Below, piece after piece: positions 43,951 to 53,572 of a DNA stretch of 64,000 nt. The position numbers and the translations under genes were made by a program. The notes below the pieces were generated by a model. The model searched no databases. It was not told the origin of the DNA and saw only the letters and a program-made list of their open reading frames with translations. This DNA comes from Longitalea luteola (GTDB taxonomy: Bacteria; Bacteroidota; Bacteroidia; Chitinophagales; Chitinophagaceae), in assembly GCF_017356035.1 (NCBI RefSeq), contig NZ_JAFIQX010000001.1, positions 682,001 to 746,000 of the forward strand. The letters run 5' to 3'. Within the stretch, counting starts at the first letter, position 1, and every line of letters starts with the position of its first letter.

Positions 43951-46900
43951 CTATGCTTTCTTAGCCAGTGCCGGTTTCTGAGCGGCAGTTCCTGCTTTGG
44001 GTTCTGGAGCAGGCTCACCCAGAGGTTTATCTTTGGCAAAGTCGATCAGGATCGGCGCTGCCACAAAGATAGATGAATAACTACCGGTAACAACACCTAT
44101 CAACATCGCGAATGCGAAACCTTTGGTTACCTCGCCGCCTACCAGGAACAGGATCAGGATGGTGAGGAACACGGTGAGCGACGTCATGATGGTACGGCTC
44201 AGTGTTTCGTTGATCGCTTTGTTAATAATGGTCGTTTTATCGGCGCCGTGCATGGTATGACTGTATTCGCGAATACGGTCGTACACGATCACGGTATCGT
44301 TCATCGAGAAACCGATCACGGTCAGTATCGCTGCAATGAAGTGCTGGTCAATTTCAAGCGGGAATGGCACCACATCTTTCAGGAACGAGAACACGGCCAA
44401 TGTAACCAGTACGTCGTGCAGCAAGGCAACGATGGTTCCAACAGAATATCGCCAGTCCCGGAAACGGATGAAGATATAAAGAGCAATGATCAGCAGTGAC
44501 CAGAAAGTTGCCCACTGTGCACCTGCTTTCAGGTCATCGGAAATAGTGGGGTTTACCTTGTTGCTGCCTTCCAGTAAACGGGTATTGAAATCCTGCTGGG
44601 TGGTTGCTTCCGGCAGGAAAGGTTTCAGTCCGGTGTACAGGGTGCTTTGCACGGCAGAATCAACCGTTAATCCGGTTTCTGCTATACGGTAATCGGTTGT
44701 GATATTCAATTTGTTCTCGCCGCCATAGGTCTTAATCACAGGCGTGCTTCCAAACGTTTTTTCCAGCGCATTCCGTACTTCTTCCGCATTCACTTCTTTA
44801 CCAAAGTTCACTACATAGCTTCTACCACCGCGAAATTCAACACCATACCTGAAACCATGGAAGAAAGAAGCCACACCCAGCAGCAGTACTACAGCAGAAA
44901 TGGTGTAAGCGATCTTCCGGTATTGAATGAATTTATAAGCGGCATGTTTGAAGATGCGTTTTGATAAAGCGGTAAAGTACTGGAAGTGCCTGTTCTTTTT
45001 GGTATAGAAATCGGTGATCAGGCGGGATACCAGGATACCGCAGAACAGCGATAACAGAATACCCAGGATCTGGGTGGTGGCAAAACCTAATACCGGGCCC
45101 AAACCATAGATGAACAGAATGATAGCTGTTAACAGGGTAGTGATGTGACCATCGAGAACCGGAGGCAAAGAACGCAGGTAACCGGCTTTAACTGCCTGGG
45201 CGTATGTGCTGCCTTTTGACAGTTCTTCCTTGATACGTTCAAAGATGATCACGTTCGTGTCTACCGCCATACCAATGGTTAACACCAGACCGGCAATACC
45301 GGGGGCAGTTAAGGTGGCATTCAGGGCGCTCAGTACGCCGATGGTAAACAACAGGTTCAATATAAGGGCGATGTTGGCCACAATACCACCGGTATTGTAA
45401 TAAACCAGCATCAGAATGAATATTACCAGGAATGAAATAGCGAAGGCCATGATACCGCCGTTTACGGCCTGCTCACCGAGGGTGGGACCAACCACCTGCT
45501 CCTGTACAATGACGGCAGGAGCTTCCAGTTTCCCGGCTTTCAGGATGTTGGCCAGGTCATTGGCTTCTTCTATCACCAGTTGCTGGTTCTTGCCGCCTGA
45601 ACCCATCGTAATGCGGGAGTTACCGCCTTCGATCTTTTGAATTACGTTGGGAGCGCTGTAAACGATATCATCGAGCACGATAGCGATGGGTTTGCCTACG
45701 TTCTTTTCGGTCATGCGGGCCCAGTTCTTGGCGCCGCTGGCATTCATTTCCATGGCAACTGCCACCTCGTTGGTAACCTGGTCAAATTCCTGGCGGGCGT
45801 CTACGATCGCATCACCTTCCAGTTCTGCGCGGTCTCTGCCGGGAACGGTCTTGATGGCGTACAGCCTGAGGAAATTGCTCAATTTGCCATCGTCGTCGCG
45901 GTCTTGTTTGCCCCACAGGAACTTAATGTTCGAAGGGAAGGCGTTGCGAACAGCAGGGATGTTCAGGTACCTGTTCACCGCGCCGGTATCAGACAACAGG
46001 GCCAGACCCAGTGAAGGAGAATAGCTCACCTTGCCGGTTTGCGGATCCTGTTGCGGTGGAATGAATTTTATTTTGCTGGCCAGGATGTTACGGCTGGCGG
46101 CAGATGTGTCTTTTTTGGTAGAATCGATGGCGCCGGTTGAATCAAGTTTTGTGTATGACAGGTAGTCATCGAGCGCTTTAGACGCGTTCATCACAGAATT
46201 TGAAAGCTCTTCGAGGGTATAAACCTCCCAGAATTGCAGGTTGGCGGTCGATTGCAGGTATTTACGAACCCTTTCCGGATCGCTGGCGCCGGCCAGTTCT
46301 ACAGTGATAATACCTTTGTTCTCATCAAGGCTGATGTTAGGTTGCGCTACACCGAACTTGTCAATACGTTTGCGCAGCACCTGGAAGGTCTGGCTCATAG
46401 CGGCTTTCGCCTGCTCGTAGATGTAGTCTAACACCCGGTTATCGGAAGCTGTAGGGCTCAGTTTGTTGTTGGCGTTGGCGAACAGGGGGGCCAGTTTGCC
46501 GCCTGCGTTCTGCTCGCGGTAGGCGTTGGCAAACAGATCGATAAAGTTTTGATCGCTGGTTAATTTTCTTCTTTGGGCTTCAGCGATCGCTTTCAGTAAC
46601 TGTGGATCTTTGGGGTTGTTAGCCAGGCCTTTAATGAGACCGTCGAGGGCTACATCCATCGTTACGTTGATACCACCTTGCAGGTCAAGACCCAGCAACA
46701 GTTCGCTTTCTTTAGCTTTCTGGTAGGTTTGTCCCCACCAGGTAATTTTTTTGTCTCTTGAAGCAGTCAGCAAGCTGTCGAGATAAGCGTCGCGTGCATT
46801 GTCCACGGTGTCTTTGTATAAAGCCCGGGCTTCGGTGTTGGTGGGGTACTTTTGGGCAGGAGTAAGGGGATAGGTCCGTTTTACATAGGCATCTGCTTTT

Positions 46901-47004
46901 TTACCCATTTCTTTTTCGTGCTGGTTAACAAACCAGGTAAACGAAAGCTGGTATAAAGAGATCAGGATCAACAGACCTGCAAAAATGCTAACCAGTGCTC
47001 TCAT
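43951..47004 (-). CDS. secDF: Protein translocase SecDF (fused)
   Basis: A 1017-residue fusion of SecD and SecF, which use the proton gradient to help Sec-dependent export. The N-terminal half has the SecD hallmark LLGLDLQGGINVTMDV near residue 105, a long periplasmic region and six helices with IGMAVDTNVIIFERIKEEL near residue 590. The C-terminal half is SecF with FHGFRYGVEFRGGRSYVV near residue 705 and TVIGFSMNDTVIVYDRI near residue 895. The long periplasmic loop and fusion are usual in Bacteroidota. yajC, a partner, is elsewhere in the window (54.6 kb). A terminator follows. Confidence 0.96.
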   Translation of the reverse strand: MRALVSIFAGLLILISLYQLSFTWFVNQHEKEMGKKADAYVKRTYPLTPAQKYPTNTEARALYKDTVDNARDAYLDSLLTASRDKKITWWGQTYQKAKESELLLGLDLQGGINVTMDVALDGLIKGLANNPKDPQLLKAIAEAQRRKLTSDQNFIDLFANAYREQNAGGKLAPLFANANNKLSPTASDNRVLDYIYEQAKAAMSQTFQVLRKRIDKFGVAQPNISLDENKGIITVELAGASDPERVRKYLQSTANLQFWEVYTLEELSNSVMNASKALDDYLSYTKLDSTGAIDSTKKDTSAASRNILASKIKFIPPQQDPQTGKVSYSPSLGLALLSDTGAVNRYLNIPAVRNAFPSNIKFLWGKQDRDDDGKLSNFLRLYAIKTVPGRDRAELEGDAIVDARQEFDQVTNEVAVAMEMNASGAKNWARMTEKNVGKPIAIVLDDIVYSAPNVIQKIEGGNSRITMGSGGKNQQLVIEEANDLANILKAGKLEAPAVIVQEQVVGPTLGEQAVNGGIMAFAISFLVIFILMLVYYNTGGIVANIALILNLLFTIGVLSALNATLTAPGIAGLVLTIGMAVDTNVIIFERIKEELSKGSTYAQAVKAGYLRSLPPVLDGHITTLLTAIILFIYGLGPVLGFATTQILGILLSLFCGILVSRLITDFYTKKNRHFQYFTALSKRIFKHAAYKFIQYRKIAYTISAVVLLLGVASFFHGFRYGVEFRGGRSYVVNFGKEVNAEEVRNALEKTFGSTPVIKTYGGENKLNITTDYRIAETGLTVDSAVQSTLYTGLKPFLPEATTQQDFNTRLLEGSNKVNPTISDDLKAGAQWATFWSLLIIALYIFIRFRDWRYSVGTIVALLHDVLVTLAVFSFLKDVVPFPLEIDQHFIAAILTVIGFSMNDTVIVYDRIREYSHTMHGADKTTIINKAINETLSRTIMTSLTVFLTILILFLVGGEVTKGFAFAMLIGVVTGSYSSIFVAAPILIDFAKDKPLGEPAPEPKAGTAAQKPALAKKA

Positions 47005-47065
47005 TGGATTGTGTCATTTATTTTTTTAGAGTTGGCAAAGATAGTGTTTTCGGTCAGGAAACAAT

Positions 47066-47325
47066 AGGGTTACAGGTTACAAGTTACAGGTTTCACGGGG
47101 GATTCAGGCTTTAAACGGGGTATTTTGGAACTAAAAACGAGTTTTAGTGAGAAATATGCGTGTCGGGCTAAAATTTTCACTTACGGAAGGATCTGCACTA
47201 TTTCGGAAAAGCGGAGTTGTTCAGTTGTTCGGGGCCGGTTGGTGAGGAATTTTGCAATTCTTATAAGTTTTTGGCCATGAAGGCCCTGTAACCTGAAACC
47301 TGCAACCCGTAACAGCCCGCGCATT
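47066..47325. repeat. Widely spaced inverted heptad array GGTTACA / TGTAACC
   Basis: The left arm has GGTTACA, GGTTACA, AGTTACA and GGTTTCA. The right arm has TGTAACC, TGAAACC, TGCAACC and CGTAACA. They are about 185 bases apart, the widest pair in the window. Confidence 0.75.
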
Positions 47326-47387
47326 TTTCAATTTTCTAATATTTCAGGGCGGCACATTTTCAGATAAGTACATTAGCACATTTGCAG

Positions 47388-47395
47388 TACTTTTG
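47388..47395 (+). promoter_or_regulatory. -7 box of the aminotransferase promoter
   Basis: TACTTTTG matches TAnnTTTG, 32 bases before the ATG. Confidence 0.5.
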
Positions 47396-47427
47396 CGGCA
47401 CAAAAAAATTACCAACCTAATTTTAGT

Positions 47428-48618
47428 ATGCAACTATCATCCCGTTTACAGTTATTCAACGAGCCGGAAACCTTGAAGATGGCTAAGTTGGGCCGTGAAT
47501 TGCGCGCCAAAGGAATTGATGTGATCGACCTGAGCCTGGGCGAACCAGATTTTGATACCCCTGCGCATATTAAGGAAGCTGCCAAGAAGGCAATTGATGA
47601 CAACTGGAGCCACTATACACCGGTAGCCGGTTATCCTGAATTGCGTGAAGCGGTTTGTACCAAGCTGAAGCGTGATAATAACCTGAACTATAAGCCTGAA
47701 AATATTATTGCTTCCACCGGCGCCAAACACAGCCTGGCCAATGCGGTATTTGCTACGGTGAGCAAAGGCGATGAAGTGATCATCCCTACGCCTTACTGGG
47801 TTACTTACTCCGAGATCGTGAAACTGGGCGAAGGCGTTGTGAAACTGGTGCCTACTTCTTTGAAGAACAAGTACAAGATCACTCCTGCTGAGCTGGAAGC
47901 TGCCATCAGCGATAAAACAAGGCTGTTCATTTTCTCTTCACCCTGTAACCCGAGTGGAAGCGTGTACAGCAAAGCCGAGCTGGAAGGCCTGGCCAATGTA
48001 TTCAAAAAATATCCCAACTGTTATATCCTGTCTGACGAAATTTATGAATACATCAATTTCGTAGGCAAACACGAGAGCATCGCGCAGTTCGAAGAACTGA
48101 AAGACCGCGTTATCGTTCTGAATGGTTTAAGTAAAGGTTTTGCCATGACCGGTTACCGGTTAGGTTACCTGGCCGCTCATCCTGATGTGATCAAAGCCTG
48201 TGAGAAATTACAGGGTCAGTTCACCAGCGGTACCAACAGTATCACCCAGCGTGCCGCTATCACGGCTTTAACTACCGATCTGAAACCTTCCATGGATATG
48301 ACCAAAGAGTTCGAGCGTCGTAAAAAACGCGTTATTGAACTGATGAGCGCTATTCCTGGTTTGACTTTCGCTGAGCCGGATGGTGCGTTCTATGTATTCC
48401 CCACTGTAAGCTCTTACTTTGGCAAGAGCGACGGCGAGGAAACTATCAAAGATGCGGATGACCTGTGTATGTACCTGCTGAACAAAGCGCATGTAAGTAC
48501 CGTTACCGGTCGCGCTTTTGGTGAGCCTACCGCTATCCGGATCTCTTTTGCCAACAGCATGGAAAAGATCGAAGAAGCCTGGAAGCGCATCACTGCTGCT
48601 TTGGCGAAGCTGAAATAG
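47428..48618 (+). CDS. Aspartate-type aminotransferase (PLP class I)
   Basis: A 396-residue PLP enzyme. The fold-type I signatures are DVIDLSLGEPDFDTP near residue 35, YTPVAGYPELREAV near residue 64, FSSPCNPSGSVYS near residue 170, LSDEIYEYI near residue 202 and the PLP-binding K236 in LNGLSKGFAMTGYRLGY. This is the group of aspartate/prephenate aminotransferases. It moves amino groups between aspartate (or other amino acids) and 2-oxoglutarate. The exact substrate cannot be fixed by eye. A terminator follows. Confidence 0.93.
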   Translation: MQLSSRLQLFNEPETLKMAKLGRELRAKGIDVIDLSLGEPDFDTPAHIKEAAKKAIDDNWSHYTPVAGYPELREAVCTKLKRDNNLNYKPENIIASTGAKHSLANAVFATVSKGDEVIIPTPYWVTYSEIVKLGEGVVKLVPTSLKNKYKITPAELEAAISDKTRLFIFSSPCNPSGSVYSKAELEGLANVFKKYPNCYILSDEIYEYINFVGKHESIAQFEELKDRVIVLNGLSKGFAMTGYRLGYLAAHPDVIKACEKLQGQFTSGTNSITQRAAITALTTDLKPSMDMTKEFERRKKRVIELMSAIPGLTFAEPDGAFYVFPTVSSYFGKSDGEETIKDADDLCMYLLNKAHVSTVTGRAFGEPTAIRISFANSMEKIEEAWKRITAALAKLK

Positions 48619-48648
48619 TGATAAGTAGATTACAAGGTAATATCACCC

Positions 48649-48684
48649 CGGTAACGGTTCAAACGTTGCCGGGGTTTTTTTGTT
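48649..48684 (+). terminator. Intrinsic terminator of the aminotransferase gene
   Basis: CCCCGGTAACG pairs with CGTTGCCGGGG across a short loop and is followed by seven T. Confidence 0.88.
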
Positions 48685-48740
48685 TTCCAATATGTTATAA
48701 ATCATACGTATTTTTAACTGTCAGGGGACTATAAATTTAT

Positions 48741-50075
48741 ATGGAACAAATAGCTAAAGCATTACAACTCAAAATAGAGTTGGATAAACTGCGTCCCATA
48801 GACGAGGAGCGTGAAGCCATCATTATGCAAAAGCTTCGGCTAGATTGGGATTACCATTCCAATCACTTGGAAGGAAATTCCCTGACCTATGGTGAAACAA
48901 AGGCGCTTATTTTGTTTGGTATTACTGCGCAGGGTAAACCTTTACATGACCATCTGGAAATAACCGGTCATGACGAAGCCATAAAGTGGGTAACAGAAAT
49001 TGTAAAGGATGATTATCCGATAACAGAAGTGTTTATTCGGGAGCTTCATAAATTACTTTTGAAAGAACCGTATGAGCGGAAAGCGGTTACTGCTGATGGA
49101 AAGGAAACTACGAAGAGAATTGAAATAGGCAAATACAAGTCGGTGCCCAATCACGTTTTAACGAGAACTGGTGAAATATTCCGGTTTGCTACACCAGAAG
49201 AGACACCTGCTAAGATGCAGGAATTGATTCAATGGTACCGGCAAAAAAAAGACGCGCGGGATACTAACCCGGTTATACTTGCCGCCGAATTTCATTACAA
49301 ATTTATTCTCATTCATCCCTTCGATGATGGCAATGGTAGAGTAGCTCGCATATTAATGAATTTCATTTTAATGCAGTATGGATTTCCGCCGGCGATTATT
49401 AAAACAGATGACAAGAGTAATTACTTTTCCGCCTTGCAACAAGCAGATAGCGGGAGTTATGAACCATTTTTTGATTACATCGCTAAAAATCTGGTGCGTT
49501 CACTAGAGATTATGATTGCGGGTGCAAGAGGAGAAATTATTGAGGAACCGGATGATCTGGATAAGGAGATAGCTTTGCTGGAGCAAAAGTTAAAGGGGGT
49601 TGGGAAAAAGTTAGAGCTCGAAAAAACACGTGAAGCAATTATCGATGTATTTGAAAATTCAATTAAGAAGCTATATAAAGCTTTTATTGAAACTTGTAGC
49701 AAATTTGACAGGTTTTACTCAACGACAGAATATAATATTTCGGTTATTAATAATGATGAGCATTCTGATATAAAGACCGATCAACTTGCTAATGTAAATG
49801 CTTTTCTAAAGAAAGACACAAATTCAGTAATATTTCATTATGGTTATGAGGGCTTTAATCGTTCTGGTTTTGGATATTTTAATTATACAAGCAATATTGT
49901 ATTTGAGTTCAAATATGGGAATTATGTAGTAAGTGTTCCAAAGAGAAGAATTGAATACTTATATGGAGAACAGCTAACCGAAAAGGAAATAAATGATTTC
50001 GTACAAACCGAAGCAAGACGACATATGGATTTTATTACCCAAAAGCTGAAAGAGGGGCAGAATTATATCAGTTAA
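48741..50075 (+). CDS. Fic-family protein (AMPylator-type) with inhibitory motif
   Basis: A 444-residue protein. The Fic core has the active-site loop HPFDDGNGRVAR at H192-R203, which fits transfer of AMP from ATP to a hydroxyl group on a target protein. The inhibitory helix motif [S/T]xxxE[G/N] is upstream as S40...E44-G45 (SNHLEGN), placing it in class II Fic proteins, which hold themselves in check through that Glu. The last 150 residues are a separate region with a coiled coil (EQKLKGVGKKLELEKTREA) and an AT-rich coding sequence. The target is unknown. There is no antitoxin partner gene beside it. Confidence 0.9.
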   Translation: MEQIAKALQLKIELDKLRPIDEEREAIIMQKLRLDWDYHSNHLEGNSLTYGETKALILFGITAQGKPLHDHLEITGHDEAIKWVTEIVKDDYPITEVFIRELHKLLLKEPYERKAVTADGKETTKRIEIGKYKSVPNHVLTRTGEIFRFATPEETPAKMQELIQWYRQKKDARDTNPVILAAEFHYKFILIHPFDDGNGRVARILMNFILMQYGFPPAIIKTDDKSNYFSALQQADSGSYEPFFDYIAKNLVRSLEIMIAGARGEIIEEPDDLDKEIALLEQKLKGVGKKLELEKTREAIIDVFENSIKKLYKAFIETCSKFDRFYSTTEYNISVINNDEHSDIKTDQLANVNAFLKKDTNSVIFHYGYEGFNRSGFGYFNYTSNIVFEFKYGNYVVSVPKRRIEYLYGEQLTEKEINDFVQTEARRHMDFITQKLKEGQNYIS

Positions 50076-50159
50076 CTCTGGTCATTTGTGTCACGACGAC
50101 ATTTCAAGCCATAGTATTCGTTTTTGCCGTATATTTAGTAGCTTAAAACGAACGCTTCC

Positions 50160-52199
50160 ATGATGAAACAAACCTTGTTTGGGCTGGCTGTTTTTGCTGC
50201 TAATCTCTCTTTTGCCCAACCCAAAGATTATCCCGTACAGGGCGTGAATTTTACGGCGGTTCAGTTTACCGATAATTTCTGGCTGCCGCGGATGAAGATC
50301 AATCACACCGTGACCATTCCTGCTTCTTTTGCCCGTTGCGAAAGTACCGGCCGTATTAAGAACTTTGAAATGGCCGCTGCCAAAAGCGGAAAGTTCTGTA
50401 CTACGTTTCCTTTCGATGATACCGATATTTACAAAACCATAGAAGGCGCTTCTTTTTCGCTAAGCCTGTTCCCCGATAAAAAGCTCGAAGCCTACATTGA
50501 CTCCCTGATCGATAAGGTGGCCAAAGCACAGGAGCCCGATGGCTATCTGTACACCGCCCGTACCATTAACCCGCAGGCGCCGCATGCCTGGGCCGGTGCA
50601 GAAAGATGGGTGAAAGAAAGGGAGCTCAGCCATGAACTGTATAATTCCGGCCATTTATACGAAGCCGCCTATGCGCATTATTATGCTACCGGTAAAAAGA
50701 ACCTGCTGAATATTGCCCTTAAAAATGCAGATCTCGTGTGTGCTGTGTTCGGGCCAAACAAAAAGCGCGTTGCGCCTGGTCATGAAATAGTTGAAATGGG
50801 ACTCGTGAAGCTGTACCGCATCACCGGTAAGCCCGAATACCTGCAAACCGCCAAATTCTTTATTGAAGAACGCGGACATTATAACGGATACGATGCCAAA
50901 AATAAAGATCCGTGGAAGAATGGGTCTTACTGGCAGGATCATCTGCCGGTGGCAGATCAGCGGGAGGCTGTAGGCCATGCGGTGCGGGCTGCTTACCTGT
51001 ATGCTGCGGTGGCCGATGTGGCTGCTTTAACGGGTGATGAAAAACTGCTGCTGGCCATTGATTCCATCTGGCAGAACGTCGTTGCCAAAAAGATCTATGT
51101 GCAGGGCGGGCTGGGGGCCATTCCCTCCGGTGAACGGTTTGGTGAGAATTATGAGCTGCCCAATGCCACGGCTTATAACGAAACCTGTGCGGCCATTGCC
51201 GGCGTATACTGGAACTACCGCATGTTCCTGCTGCATGGCGATTCAAAATATATGGATGTGCTGGAAAAAATGTTGTACAACGGCCTGATCAGCGGCGTAG
51301 GGCTCGATGGTAAATCGTTCTTTTATACCAATGCCATGCAGATCAGGAACCATTATTCGCACCACAGCATGGAACCGGCCCGCTCAGGCTGGTTTGAATG
51401 TTCGTGCTGCCCCACCAACCTCACCCGCCTGATCCCCTCCATCCCGGGTTATGTATATGCACAGAAAGGCGATGCCGTGTATGTAAACCTGTTTGTATCG
51501 GGCAAAGCAACCCTGCAGGTGCATGGTAAACCGGTGAATATTGTACAACAGAACAATTACCCATGGAATGGTGACCTCCAGTTTACTGTTTCTCCTGCAA
51601 AAAGCGATGCGTTCAGCCTGCTGGTGCGTATTCCGGGCTGGGCCCGCAACGAGGCCATCCCATCTGACCTGTACAGTTTCAGAGGGGATCAGTCAACCAG
51701 GCCGGCTATTACCATAAACGGACAACCGGTAGACTATACCCTCGAAAAAGGCTATGCTGTAATCAAACGTACCTGGAAAAAAGGCGATGTGCTGAAGGTA
51801 GACCTGCCGATGGAAGTTCGCCGCGTGGTGGCCAATGAAAAAGTAAAAGACGATCTGGGTAAAGTGGCCTTACAGCGCGGTCCGCTGATCTATTGCGCCG
51901 AATGGGCCGATAACGATGGCAAAGCGGCTAATATCCTGATACCTGCTGATGCCAGCTTTCAAACGTCATTCAAACCGGATCTGTTGAACGGAGTGGAAGT
52001 ATTGCAGACCGTAGCACCCGTGATCACGGTAGATGAAAACGCACAAACGGTGTCTACCACCCGAAAAAAGATTACAGCCATTCCTTATTATGCCTGGGCT
52101 AACCGCGGCAAAGGGGAGATGATGGTTTGGTTTCCTGAGAAGATCAGGGCTATCGATATTATTTCGATGGATGATCATCCGGTTATAAAGGGTAAGTAA
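50160..52199 (+). CDS. Exported beta-L-arabinofuranosidase, GH127
   Basis: A 679-residue glycoside hydrolase. A signal peptide spans residues about 1-20 (LFGLAVFAANLSFAQ). The (alpha/alpha)6 barrel of the GH127 family (formerly DUF1680) follows: NFTAVQFTDNFWLPRM, GHEIVEMGLVKLYRIT and the active-site zinc/nucleophile region GWFECSCCPTNLTRL with E413, C414, C416 and C417. A C-terminal beta domain starts near residue 440. It releases beta-L-arabinofuranose from plant glycans. With the xylose locus at 4.6-9.5 kb, this suggests growth on plant arabinoxylan or arabinan material. Two Met codons open the frame; either could start it. Confidence 0.92.
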   Translation: MMKQTLFGLAVFAANLSFAQPKDYPVQGVNFTAVQFTDNFWLPRMKINHTVTIPASFARCESTGRIKNFEMAAAKSGKFCTTFPFDDTDIYKTIEGASFSLSLFPDKKLEAYIDSLIDKVAKAQEPDGYLYTARTINPQAPHAWAGAERWVKERELSHELYNSGHLYEAAYAHYYATGKKNLLNIALKNADLVCAVFGPNKKRVAPGHEIVEMGLVKLYRITGKPEYLQTAKFFIEERGHYNGYDAKNKDPWKNGSYWQDHLPVADQREAVGHAVRAAYLYAAVADVAALTGDEKLLLAIDSIWQNVVAKKIYVQGGLGAIPSGERFGENYELPNATAYNETCAAIAGVYWNYRMFLLHGDSKYMDVLEKMLYNGLISGVGLDGKSFFYTNAMQIRNHYSHHSMEPARSGWFECSCCPTNLTRLIPSIPGYVYAQKGDAVYVNLFVSGKATLQVHGKPVNIVQQNNYPWNGDLQFTVSPAKSDAFSLLVRIPGWARNEAIPSDLYSFRGDQSTRPAITINGQPVDYTLEKGYAVIKRTWKKGDVLKVDLPMEVRRVVANEKVKDDLGKVALQRGPLIYCAEWADNDGKAANILIPADASFQTSFKPDLLNGVEVLQTVAPVITVDENAQTVSTTRKKITAIPYYAWANRGKGEMMVWFPEKIRAIDIISMDDHPVIKGK

Positions 52200-52201
52200 A
52201 T

Positions 52202-52412
52202 TCATTTAAGTGGTTAGTGGAATTTGGCTAGTGGTAAGTGGCTAGTAGCTGGCAGGGCTCAAATTCGCAACTCACCTTTGATCCTCTTGCAGCCATTACA
52301 GATGGCATATTGCTGCGTGCCGCCGGCCTGTATTTCCTACCCGTCACTAGTTACTTGTTACTCGCTATTTCCACGAGCGGTTTCCTGCTCGCCACTTGCT
52401 ATTTGTAACCAG
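52202..52412. repeat. Inverted heptad array GTGGCTA / CCACTTG with shared core
   Basis: The left arm is GTGGTTA, GTGGAAT, GTGGTAA and GTGGCTA words. A loop of about 75 bases follows. GGCCTGTATTTCC (the core on the minus strand) precedes CACTAGTTACTT, CTCGCCACTTGC words. It starts just after the GH127 stop codon. Confidence 0.83.
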
Positions 52413-52488
52413 CTTACCATTGGCATAGATTTTATTTATCTGCTATGTAATACCTTATCCGTTTCTTCCACTCTAAAAAAAATCATCA

Positions 52489-53451
52489 ATGAAAAGCGGA
52501 ACGATAAAGTCAGTGATCGACGTAAACTGGTTTATGGTAGCACCTGGCATATGGGGATTGCGCGATGCTTTTGTAAACATGTATTTCATTCATAATGCTG
52601 TTGATAAAAAATGGGTGCTGGTTGATGCCGGACTAAAGCGGTCAGCCTCCAAGATCAAGGAACTGGCTGAATACCTCTTCTGGCCCGAGTCAACACCGGC
52701 TGCCATTATTTTAACGCATGGACATTTCGATCATGTAGGTTCTGTGCTGGAACTCGCCAAGGAATGGGAAGTTCCGGTGTTTGCCCATTTGATGGAACTG
52801 CCGTATTTGTCGGGGCTGTCGTCTTACCCACCGCCCGATCCCTGGGCCGGCGGTGGCTTAATGACAGTAATGTCACCTGTATTCCCGAAAGGACCGATCA
52901 ATATCAGCGATCATATTCAGTTATTACCCGAAGATGGAAGTCTGCCCTACCTGCCAGACTGGAGGTATATTCATACGCCGGGGCATTCACCCGGGCATAT
53001 CAGCCTGTTCAGACGCCGTGACCGGGTATTACTGGCGGGTGATGCATTTGTAACTACCCGGCAGGAATCGGTTTGGTCGGTGATGATGCAAACTAAAAAG
53101 ATCACAGGCCCGCCGCGATATTTCACCAGCGACTGGAAGGCAGCCGCTAAATCGGTTAAAACGCTTGCAGCCCTGGAGCCGGATATAGTGGCGACAGGTC
53201 ACGGGCAGCCAATGAAGGGGGAAGAAATGCGGAAAATGCTCCACAATCTGGCAAATAATTTCAAGGAAATAGCGGTTCCTGCACATGGCCGTTATACCAG
53301 AGAAGCGGCCGTTGCCGATGAAGGCGGCGTAACCTATATTCCCAAGCCGGTGAGCAAGGTAGCGCCCGGGGTTGCAGTAGCTGCTGGAGTAGCAGTGCTG
53401 GCATTAACGGCGTGGTATGTTTATAAAAGCAGGAAAGCAAATTCAATTTGA
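52489..53451 (+). CDS. MBL-fold metallo-hydrolase with C-terminal membrane anchor
   Basis: A 320-residue protein. The zinc ligands are in THGHFDHVG near residue 76, HTPGHSPGHISLF near residue 165, the Asp in LLAGDAFVTT and VATGHGQP near residue 235. This is a metallo-beta-lactamase fold, likely a hydrolase of a thioester or phosphodiester. Residues about 295-312 form one hydrophobic helix (GVAVAAGVAVLALTAWYVY) followed by KSRK, so it probably hangs on the inner face of the membrane. The last two residues and the TGA stop lie within a GATAATTT repeat. Confidence 0.88.
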   Translation: MKSGTIKSVIDVNWFMVAPGIWGLRDAFVNMYFIHNAVDKKWVLVDAGLKRSASKIKELAEYLFWPESTPAAIILTHGHFDHVGSVLELAKEWEVPVFAHLMELPYLSGLSSYPPPDPWAGGGLMTVMSPVFPKGPINISDHIQLLPEDGSLPYLPDWRYIHTPGHSPGHISLFRRRDRVLLAGDAFVTTRQESVWSVMMQTKKITGPPRYFTSDWKAAAKSVKTLAALEPDIVATGHGQPMKGEEMRKMLHNLANNFKEIAVPAHGRYTREAAVADEGGVTYIPKPVSKVAPGVAVAAGVAVLALTAWYVYKSRKANSI

Positions 53452-53572
53452 TAATTTGATAATTTGATAATTCGATAATGCTTTAAAATCGTGAGGTCCG
53501 ATATTTTGCGGGCTTTTCGTATTAAGGCATTATCACATTATCACATCATCACATCATCACATCAGCTAATTT
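53443..53572. repeat. Inverted octad element TTGATAAT (copy 4)
   Basis: It fills the gap between convergent genes. The left arm has four TTGATAAT words, the first of which carries the TGA of the MBL gene. The loop carries CCGATATTTTGCGGGC. The right arm has ATTATCAC, ATCATCAC words and ends in CAGCTAATT, which carries the TAG of coaE. Confidence 0.92.

Larger units (their letters stand above)
47005..47427. other. Divergent gap between secDF and the aminotransferase gene
   Basis: No gene is seen. It has a GGTTACA heptad arm at 47070-47100 and a complementary TGTAACC arm at 47287-47322. A -7 box for the aminotransferase gene is near the end. Confidence 0.6.
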
